Source of the DNA: Chryseobacterium formosense
Lineage (GTDB): Bacteria > Bacteroidota > Bacteroidia > Flavobacteriales > Weeksellaceae
Assembly (NCBI RefSeq): GCF_900116415.1
Contig: NZ_FPAP01000001.1
Location: 124,001 to 188,000, forward strand
Reading direction: 5' to 3'
DNA: 64,000 nt
Shown here: one piece after another, positions 58,376 through 64,000 of the stretch
Layout of the letters: every line of letters begins with the position of its first letter
How positions within the stretch are numbered: the first letter of the stretch is position 1
The notes under the pieces: generated by a model
Seen by the model: the letters and a program-made list of their open reading frames with translations, nothing else
Told to the model about the DNA's origin: nothing
Database searches by the model: none
Made by a program: the position numbers and the translations under genes

Positions 58376-59350
58376 ATGAAAGTTTTTATCAATAAAAGAA
58401 TTCCTGAAATAGGAATCACCATGATGGAAGATGCCGGATTGGAAGTAATCATTCCGGAAAATACAAATATTTCTCAGGAAGAGTGGCTTAACTACTGCAA
58501 AGATGCGAATGCAATTTTAAATGTAGGACAAAATAAGTTTGATGCAGATTTTTTCGAAAAATTTTCCAATATCAAAGCAATTGCTTTATACAGCGTAGGT
58601 TTTGATCATGTTGATATTAAAGAAGCCAATAAAAGAAATATCCCGGTTGGAAATACACCCGATGTTTTAAGCCGTGCTACTTCAGATGTCGCATTCTTAC
58701 TCATGCAATCGGTTGCGAGAAGAGCGAGTTTTTATTTTCAGAAAGTAAAAGATAACAATTGGGGAAACTTTGATCCTTTATCCGAACTGGGTCAGGAATT
58801 GTATGGTAAAACTTTGGGAGTTTTTGGTTTGGGAAGAATTGGTTTCGAAATGGCTGAAAAATGCAAGAAAGCTTTCGAAATGAATATTATTTATCACAAT
58901 CGAAATCGTAATGAAGAAGCTGAAAATGAACTCGATGCAAAATACGTTTCTTTCGATGAGTTGGTTGAACAATCGGATGTTTTGAGCATTCATGCGAATT
59001 TTAAACCAGAGCAAAGCAATTTGTTTGATGGCCCCGTTTTCAAAAAGATGAAAAAGAATGCAATTTTTATCAATACAGCAAGAGGAGGTTTTCATAACCA
59101 AAAAGATTTATATGAAGCTTTGGTTTCAGGAGAAATTTGGGGCGCAGGTTTAGACGTTACCAATCCGGAACCTATGGAAGAGAATGATCCTATTTTAAAG
59201 CTTTCAAATGTTTGTGTTCTTCCACATATTGGTTCTGCAACCGTTGAAGCAAGAAACGGAATGGCAAGATTGGCAGCAGAAAACTTAATTGCTTTTTCAA
59301 AAGGAGAAAAAATGCCACACATCGCAAATCCGGAAGTGTATGAGGTTTGA
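58376..59350 (+). CDS. D-isomer-specific 2-hydroxyacid dehydrogenase
   Basis: A 324-residue enzyme reducing 2-oxoacids, probably glyoxylate or hydroxypyruvate. It shows the NAD site GVFGLGRIGFEMA (about 145-157) and the three catalytic positions Arg in NTARGGF, Glu in NPEPMEE and His in LPHIGSATVE. The YSVGFDHVDI segment precedes the cofactor domain. Assignment of substrate is not possible. It begins just after the upstream terminator and has no operon partners. Confidence 0.92.
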   Translation: MKVFINKRIPEIGITMMEDAGLEVIIPENTNISQEEWLNYCKDANAILNVGQNKFDADFFEKFSNIKAIALYSVGFDHVDIKEANKRNIPVGNTPDVLSRATSDVAFLLMQSVARRASFYFQKVKDNNWGNFDPLSELGQELYGKTLGVFGLGRIGFEMAEKCKKAFEMNIIYHNRNRNEEAENELDAKYVSFDELVEQSDVLSIHANFKPEQSNLFDGPVFKKMKKNAIFINTARGGFHNQKDLYEALVSGEIWGAGLDVTNPEPMEENDPILKLSNVCVLPHIGSATVEARNGMARLAAENLIAFSKGEKMPHIANPEVYEV

Positions 59351-59458
59351 GATTCGGGATGCGGGATGCGAGTTTTATTAGGGAATTTTAGACATTACAT
59401 TTCATAGATTTTAAGTTTTCGGTTTACAGATAGAAAATCATAAGCTTAATCTCTTCAA

Positions 59459-59510
59459 CTTGCCTCTTTTTACTTTTGACTTGGCTCTTTAAACTTTTCC
59501 TTGTCTCTTT
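59459..59510. repeat. Three-fold CTTGNCTCTTT repeat
   Basis: CTTGCCTCTTT at 59459-59469, CTTGGCTCTTT at 59480-59490 and CTTGTCTCTTT at 59500-59510, spaced 21 and 20 nt. Each is followed by TAC/AAAC-like T-rich sequence. Confidence 0.6.
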
Positions 59511-59571
59511 TTAAAATTAAAAAATTGGACTCATTTTTGTCTTTTAAAACATCAACACTAAATACAATATT

Positions 59572-59871
59572 ATGACACCAGAAGATAACAAAAACGAACA
59601 AGACAGAAAATTGGAGGAAATGGATTATAATCCGGGCGAAGATATTTTCAACAGAGAAGAGCATATTCCTTTAGATGGTGACGGTAATCCTATTACAAAC
59701 CCATCACACATAAATGACGAAATGCCTTACGGACTGGATATTCCCGGAGCAGAAGACGACGACAATTTTGAGCAGATCACCGATCAGCTTCCGGATGAAG
59801 AGAATAGTTCTTATAGCCGTAGTGATAATGAAGATGATCACGAAGAAGAAAACGAAGATATTATTACTTAA
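59572..59871 (+). CDS. Small acidic hypothetical protein
   Basis: A 99-residue very acidic, Asp/Glu/Asn-rich, presumably disordered protein (DDDNFEQITDQLPDEE and EDDHEEENED near the C terminus) with no signal peptide, TM or conserved motif known to me. A start in A-rich DNA and a hairpin terminator 3-25 nt after the stop support a real gene. Confidence 0.72.
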   Translation: MTPEDNKNEQDRKLEEMDYNPGEDIFNREEHIPLDGDGNPITNPSHINDEMPYGLDIPGAEDDDNFEQITDQLPDEENSSYSRSDNEDDHEEENEDIIT

Positions 59872-59874
59872 TAT

Positions 59875-59897
59875 AATCCCGCAACTGAAGCGGGATT
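59875..59897 (+). terminator. Intrinsic terminator of the acidic protein gene
   Basis: 8-bp stem AATCCCGC/GCGGGATT, 7-nt loop and a T run. Confidence 0.78.
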
Positions 59898-59974
59898 TTT
59901 TATGTCTGAGTTTTAAATATGAAAACGTATAAAACTAATTTCCTAATTCATTCGCTTATTTTTATATTAAATAT

Positions 59975-59982
59975 TAACTTTG
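59975..59982 (+). promoter_or_regulatory. -7 element TAACTTTG upstream of the S9 peptidase gene
   Basis: Exact TAnnTTTG match with a leader of about 65 nt. The -33 region is T-rich without a clear TTG. Confidence 0.5.
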
Positions 59983-60051
59983 GCAATCTTTGAATTAAAA
60001 TAAGAATTAACGAAATTTATTATTCTGAAATTCTTTTAAAAGTATTTACAT

Positions 60052-62046
60052 ATGAAATTGAAGCACAGTCTGCTCGCTTTGGCAGCTCCGTTGGTTATGA
60101 ATGCACAACAACTCATGACGCCTGAAATTCTTTGGACTTTGAAAAAAGTTGGTGTACAGGCAGTTTCTCCCGATCATTCTTCACTGATTTATAAAATCGG
60201 ACAAACCGATCTTAAAACCGAAAAAACAAAAAGTGAAAATTATTTTCTGAATATTGTTAATAATCAGTCTTCTAAAATAGATTTTGGTAAAAAAGCATTA
60301 ATTCAGTGGGATAAAAACGGAATTTATGCTCAGGAAGGCGATAAGATTTTCCTTTCTAAAGACAACGGGAAAACCTGGTCAGAATTTTACAACATTGGTG
60401 AAGCGGATAATATCGTTATTTCTCCGGATGGTAAAAAAATAGCTTTCAGCAAACAGGTTTTGGTAGAAAAAGTGATGGGAAAAGACAAATTTTCCGACAC
60501 TCCGAAAACTACAGCTCAGGTTTATACAGATTTGAATCACAGACATTGGGATTATTTTAATGAAGGAAAATACAATCATGTTTTTGTGGTAGAAACTGCT
60601 GCTAATGTGAGTACTGCAAAAGATTTATTGGAAGGCAAAACGTGGGATTCTCCGCAAAGACCTTTCGGTGGAGCGGAAGATTTTATTTTCAGCCCGGATT
60701 CTTCACAGCTTTTATACGTTACAAAACCTAAAAGTGGTAAGGAATATTCGACAAGTACAAACACCGATATTTTTGCTTACGATTTAGCTTCTGGAACAAC
60801 AAAAAACTTAACGGAATCCAATAAAGGATATGATGTAAACCCAAAATTCAGTCCTGACGGAAAATCTTTGGTTTGGCAAAGTATGGAAAGAGACGGTTAC
60901 GAAGCCGATAAAAACGACATCAAACTGATGGACTGGAAATCAGGAAAAACTTCAAACCTTACAAAAGCCTGGGACGAATCTGTTTCCGGAGATGTTTTCT
61001 GGAGCGGAGATTCAAAATCGATTTACTTTACAGCGGCTTTCAGAGGAACAAAGCAGTTATTTTCTTTAAATCCTAAAGATTCAAAAGTTCAGCAGATTAC
61101 AAAAGGAGATTTTGATATCAATGAAATTTTTGCTGACCAAAAAACTTCACTTTTAGTTTCAAAAACAGACATCAATCATGCATCGGAAATATTCTCTGTT
61201 AATCTTAAAAATGGAGAATTAAAGCAGATCACAGATGCAAATAAAGACATTTATGCTAAACTTTCTCAGGGAAAATCTGAGCTTAAAATGGTGAAAACTT
61301 CAGACGGAAAAGAAATGGGAGTATGGTTCCATTATCCGCCTAATTTTGATCCGAATAAAAAATATCCGACTTTGGTATATTGTCAGGGTGGACCACAATC
61401 TGCATTAACACAATTTTTCAGCACAAGATGGAATTTCTCTTTAATGGCAGCCAACGGATACATTGTTGTAGCACCAAACAGAAGAGGAATGCCGGGTTGG
61501 GGAACAAAATGGAACGAAGAAATCTCAAGAGATTGGGGAGGACAACCGATGAGAGATTATTTGGCTGCGACCGATTATGCGAAAACTTTACCATATGTTG
61601 ATGGAGATAGGGTTGCCGCTGTTGGTGCAAGTTACGGAGGTTACAGCGTATTTATGTTAGCCGGAATTCACGAAAACAGATTCAAAACTTTCATCGCTCA
61701 CGATGGTTTGTTTGATATGAAATCCTGGTATTTAACGACGGAAGAACTTTGGTTTGCAAACTGGGATTTGGGTTCTCCTTGGGAAAAACCGCTTCCGAAA
61801 GCATATACGGAATTCAATCCGAGCAATTTTGTTGATAAATGGAATAAGCCAATCATGATCGTTCAGGGCGGAATTGATTTCAGAGTTCCTTACGAACAAG
61901 GTCAGGAAGCTTTCCAGGCTGCAAAACTGAAAGGTTTAAAATCTAAATTAGTCTATTTCCCGAACGAAAACCACTGGGTTCTTCATCCGCAAAATGGCTT
62001 GGTTTGGCAAAGAGAATTCTTTGACTGGCTGAAAGAAACTTTATAA
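60052..62046 (+). CDS. S9-family (prolyl-oligopeptidase/dipeptidyl-peptidase-like) serine peptidase
   Basis: A 664-residue exported enzyme. Signal peptide MKLKHSLLALAAPLVMNA is followed by a beta-propeller (about 30-395) with FSPDG-type WD40-like repeats (ISPDGKKIAFSKQ, KFSPDGKSLVWQS), and a C-terminal alpha/beta-hydrolase domain with nucleophile Ser527 in GASYGGYS, Asp609 in GGIDFRVPYEQG and His641 in NENHWVL. It resembles dipeptidyl peptidase 5/acylaminoacyl peptidase (S9C) enzymes. It trims peptides in the periplasm. The propeller gates access. Confidence 0.92.
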   Translation: MKLKHSLLALAAPLVMNAQQLMTPEILWTLKKVGVQAVSPDHSSLIYKIGQTDLKTEKTKSENYFLNIVNNQSSKIDFGKKALIQWDKNGIYAQEGDKIFLSKDNGKTWSEFYNIGEADNIVISPDGKKIAFSKQVLVEKVMGKDKFSDTPKTTAQVYTDLNHRHWDYFNEGKYNHVFVVETAANVSTAKDLLEGKTWDSPQRPFGGAEDFIFSPDSSQLLYVTKPKSGKEYSTSTNTDIFAYDLASGTTKNLTESNKGYDVNPKFSPDGKSLVWQSMERDGYEADKNDIKLMDWKSGKTSNLTKAWDESVSGDVFWSGDSKSIYFTAAFRGTKQLFSLNPKDSKVQQITKGDFDINEIFADQKTSLLVSKTDINHASEIFSVNLKNGELKQITDANKDIYAKLSQGKSELKMVKTSDGKEMGVWFHYPPNFDPNKKYPTLVYCQGGPQSALTQFFSTRWNFSLMAANGYIVVAPNRRGMPGWGTKWNEEISRDWGGQPMRDYLAATDYAKTLPYVDGDRVAAVGASYGGYSVFMLAGIHENRFKTFIAHDGLFDMKSWYLTTEELWFANWDLGSPWEKPLPKAYTEFNPSNFVDKWNKPIMIVQGGIDFRVPYEQGQEAFQAAKLKGLKSKLVYFPNENHWVLHPQNGLVWQREFFDWLKETL

Positions 62047-62070
62047 ATCTTAATTTTCCATTTCAAAATT

Positions 62071-62126
62071 CCCCTCCTTTGGAGGAGTGGATCAATTTTC
62101 ATAGAAAATTGAGACGGGGTGGTCAA
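62071..62126. repeat. Intergenic double hairpin element (CCCCTCC-type)
   Basis: CCTCC-TTT-GGAGG (62073-62085) and TCAATTTTC-ATA-GAAAATTGA (62092-62112) form two hairpins inside CCCC...GGGG-like ends (GACGGGGTGGT). The pattern matches a repeat I know to be common between genes in Bacteroidota. Confidence 0.55.
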
Positions 62127-62179
62127 GATATTTATATAATTTAAAACATTTATATAATTAAAGATAAAATATCAATAGG

Positions 62180-62197
62180 AGCGGGCTTTAGCCCGCT
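62180..62197 (+). terminator. Hairpin terminator between the S9 peptidase and deoxyinosine glycosylase genes
   Basis: 7-bp stem AGCGGGC/GCCCGCT with TTTA loop and T run; GC-rich against background. Confidence 0.65.
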
Positions 62198-62248
62198 TTT
62201 TGTTTCCAGAATGAAGAAGGCTTTAGCCAAAACTTACACATTTCAACT

Positions 62249-62740
62249 ATGCAAAACAGAATTTTCTCATTTCCACCAATCATTGATAATAATTCTAAAA
62301 TTTTAATTTTAGGTTCAATTCCCGGTGTAAAATCTTTAGAAAAACAGCAATATTACGGTCATCCTCAAAACAAATTCTGGAAAATTATTTTTGAATTATT
62401 TAATGAAAATTTTACGGAAGATTATACTGAAAGAATCAACGTTTTAAAAAATCACCACATTGCACTTTGGGACGTTATCGATTCCTGCGAGAGAAAAGGA
62501 AGCCTTGATTCAGAAATAAAAAATGAAGAAGCGAATCAAATTGAAGAGCTTTTGAAAAACCATCCAAACATTACAGCCATCTTTTGCAATGGTGGAAAGT
62601 CTTATAAAAACCTACAGAAATTATTAGGTAAAAGCTTTAAAATTCCCATTCATTTATTGCCATCAACCAGTCCGCTTCACACCATTTCTTTTGAAAGGAA
62701 ATTTGAAGAATGGAAAAAGATATTGGAATATTTAAACTAA
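62249..62740 (+). CDS. DNA-deoxyinosine glycosylase (uracil-DNA glycosylase superfamily)
   Basis: A 163-residue protein of the uracil-DNA glycosylase superfamily, with motif 1 ILGSIPGVKSLEKQQYYGHPQNKFW (about 22-46), the NGGKSY segment and the final STSPLHT (about 143-149, motif 2). This pattern is that of the deoxyinosine glycosylase (MUG/UDG-like) group, which removes deaminated adenine from DNA. Uracil or other bases could be additional substrates. It is convergent with the AIM24-like gene, a hairpin terminator lying between. Confidence 0.85.
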   Translation: MQNRIFSFPPIIDNNSKILILGSIPGVKSLEKQQYYGHPQNKFWKIIFELFNENFTEDYTERINVLKNHHIALWDVIDSCERKGSLDSEIKNEEANQIEELLKNHPNITAIFCNGGKSYKNLQKLLGKSFKIPIHLLPSTSPLHTISFERKFEEWKKILEYLN

Positions 62741-62741
62741 A

Positions 62742-62765
62742 AAAGCAACTCCTTGAAGTTGCTTT
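62742..62765. terminator. Bidirectional intrinsic terminator between convergent genes
   Basis: Perfect 9-bp stem AAAGCAACT/AGTTGCTTT with a 6-nt loop. A tracts lie on the left and T residues on the right. Confidence 0.75.
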
Positions 62766-62781
62766 CGTACTAATTTTAAAA

Positions 62782-63474
62782 CTATTTTTCTACCCTATAA
62801 ACCTCTTCATACGGCTGTATCAAAACCCATCCGTTTCCGGAAAATTTCATCTGAAATTCCTCTCCGCTTCCCCTTCCGATAAGGCTTTTAAAAGAAACAT
62901 TTGTTTTCAGTTCCGGACTTAAATTTCCTGACCAGGCGACTGTTGCATTAGGATCAGTAAAAACGGGCGCATCAGGAGTTACCAATAACGTCAGAGGTTC
63001 ACCATGTGTCGTGATGGCAATATGTCCGGTTCCGGAAAGCTTTACCTGAAAGAGTCCGCCCGACATTACTCCTGCGATACTTTTTAACATGGTAATGTCA
63101 CTTTTTATACTTTGTTCGTGTGCTAAAACATCATTTCCGTTTACACAGACCGTTTCATTGTTTAAATGCAGAATTCTTACCTTTTTTCCGTCATCTGCTA
63201 CATATAATTTTCCTGTTCCTTCGGCTTTCATTAGTTTAGCACCTTCTCCGCTGATTGCTTTTTTTAATAGATTTCCCAGTCCGCCGGAAAGCATCCCTTG
63301 TCTTTCAAAGTTGATGTTACCAATGTAGCCAACCATGCTCCCTGTTTTTGTCCAGACTGCTTGGTTATTTAAATTGATTTCTAAAAGTGCCGGTTTTTCC
63401 AGTTCGAAATAATCTCTTTCTAATGGATTTTCTTTTGTTTCATTTACAAAAGATTCAATTGAATATTTGCTCAT
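62782..63474 (-). CDS. AIM24-family protein
   Basis: A 230-residue AIM24-family protein of jelly-roll/beta fold: WTKTGSMVGYIGNINFERQ (about 41-59), LYVADDGKKVRILHLNNETVCVNGNDVLAHE and GRGSGEEFQMKFSGNGWVLIQPYEE. AIM24 proteins are widespread; the eukaryotic member acts in mitochondria, but the bacterial role is not established. Single gene on the minus strand with about 195 nt to queA on the other strand. Confidence 0.85.
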   Translation of the reverse strand: MSKYSIESFVNETKENPLERDYFELEKPALLEINLNNQAVWTKTGSMVGYIGNINFERQGMLSGGLGNLLKKAISGEGAKLMKAEGTGKLYVADDGKKVRILHLNNETVCVNGNDVLAHEQSIKSDITMLKSIAGVMSGGLFQVKLSGTGHIAITTHGEPLTLLVTPDAPVFTDPNATVAWSGNLSPELKTNVSFKSLIGRGSGEEFQMKFSGNGWVLIQPYEEVYRVEK

Positions 63475-63584
63475 CGTTTAATATTTTGATAAGCCAAAAT
63501 AGCGAAATTTTCTTTCAAATGAGATTAAAAATAATAAAATTACCATCTGTAATAACCATGAATAAAGAGGAGTGAAATAAATAC

Positions 63585-63616
63585 TTGACAAAGGGGTATA
63601 GAATGTTGTATATTTG
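63585..63616 (+). promoter_or_regulatory. queA promoter (TTG, 21 nt, TATATTTG)
   Basis: TTGACA at 63585-63590 and TATATTTG at 63609-63616 match the Bacteroidota consensus with a 21-nt spacer. A small hairpin (AAATTAC/GTAATTT, 63625-63643 region) lies in the roughly 50-nt leader. Confidence 0.72.
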
Positions 63617-63671
63617 CACCTCGAAAATTACACCCTGTAATTTTTATAATTTTTAAACCGTAATTTAAAAA

Positions 63672-64000
63672 ATGAAGACATCCGATTTTAATTTCGACCT
63701 TCCTGAAGAATTGTTGGCAGAACACCCTTCAGAGCATAGAGATGAAGCCAGATTAATGGTTTTAGACAGAAAAACGCAAACTATTGAGCATAAATTATTT
63801 AAAGACGTTGTAGACTATTTCGACGAGAAAGATCTTTTCATCTTTAATAATACAAAAGTTTTCCCTGCTCGTCTTTACGGAAATAAAGAAAAAACAGGAG
63901 CTAAGATCGAAGTTTTCTTGTTGAGAGAACTGGATAAAGAGACTCGTGTTTGGGATGTTTTGGTAGATCCTGCAAGAAAGATCAGAATTGGTAACAAACT
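63672..64000 (+). CDS. queA: S-adenosylmethionine:tRNA ribosyltransferase-isomerase (partial, 3' end outside window)
   Basis: The first 109 codons of que[20 protein letters not shown] start, [15 protein letters not shown] and [23 protein letters not shown] are family-typical. QueA adds the ribosyl part of SAM to 7-aminomethyl-7-deazaguanine in tRNA, making epoxyqueuosine. It has a near-ideal promoter. The frame is intact to the window edge. Confidence 0.93.
   Translation, partial: MKTSDFNFDLPEELLAEHPSEHRDEARLMVLDRKTQTIEHKLFKDVVDYFDEKDLFIFNNTKVFPARLYGNKEKTGAKIEVFLLRELDKETRVWDVLVDPARKIRIGNK

Noticed and set aside
63617-63671. A preQ1 riboswitch in the queA leader
   Set aside because: A small hairpin exists, but the preQ1-I core sequence and pseudoknot tail are not seen.
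1-64000. tRNA genes, CRISPR arrays, IS elements or prophage genes
   Set aside because: I saw no cloverleaf-type sequences with TTCGA loops, regular spacer repeats, transposase, integrase or phage structural genes.

Overview
The window reads as a chromosomal segment of a Chryseobacterium-like flavobacterium (Bacteroidota). The evidence: AT-rich coding sequence, the Bacteroidota promoter consensus (TTG, then 17-23 nt, then TAnnTTTG) upstream of many genes, A-rich start contexts without Shine-Dalgarno sequences, gldB/gldC gliding-motility genes, a GLPGLI-family protein, a PafA phosphatase very close to the Elizabethkingia/Chryseobacterium enzyme as I remember it, and Bacteroidota-type (subtype iii) type VI secretion genes. 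No rRNA, tRNA, IS element, prophage or CRISPR array was recognised.

Layout. 0-4.7 kb: end of an unknown gene, then a cassette of an LGFP-repeat/CHAP-like amidase and two large uncharacterised proteins that I judge to be divergent paralogues. 4.7-11.4 kb: a small hypothetical gene, a nucleoid-associated protein with an RDD membrane protein, and a bacteriophytochrome-heme oxygenase operon (bphP-bphO). 11.4-12.5 kb: mdh. 12.5-22.3 kb: a regulator-rich redox block: RidA with a Crp/Fnr-type regulator, a Fur-family regulator divergent from an FAD oxidoreductase, two TetR-SDR modules each with its own matching palindromic operator pair, and an AraC regulator near an aldehyde-reductase-like SDR. 22.5-27.4 kb: S41 peptidase, GNAT, membrane protein, alkaline phosphatase PafA. 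27.5-28.4 kb: a barstar-barnase pair. 28.5-36 kb: housekeeping (nadE, gldB, gldC, cystathionine gamma-synthase type enzyme, DinB, TsaC-like, CCA-adding-like enzyme). 36.1-39.2 kb: a cobalamin-riboswitch operon with a BtuB-like TonB receptor and a surface lipoprotein. 39.6-42 kb: cdd, an old-yellow-enzyme and small membrane proteins.

42.1-52 kb is the most distinctive region. It is a type VI secretion island with Hcp/TssD, VgrG, two successive metzincin-type metallopeptidase effectors each overlapping by 4 nt a lipoprotein (likely immunity) gene, and the ClpV/TssH unfoldase. The second effector is preceded by a decayed copy of the 3' end of vgrG and by a short lipoprotein remnant. Together with a 49-codon near-identical effector 5' end, this indicates that the effector-immunity cassette was gained by duplication or recombination through conserved flanks. 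Sheath and baseplate genes are not in the window.

52-64 kb: lytic transglycosylase, a Kef-type antiporter, Gfo/Idh/MocA oxidoreductase, pcm, DUF1801 protein, 2-hydroxyacid dehydrogenase, an S9 peptidase, DNA-deoxyinosine glycosylase, AIM24-like protein, and the start of queA running off the end. Several intergenic inverted-repeat elements and good intrinsic terminators punctuate the map.
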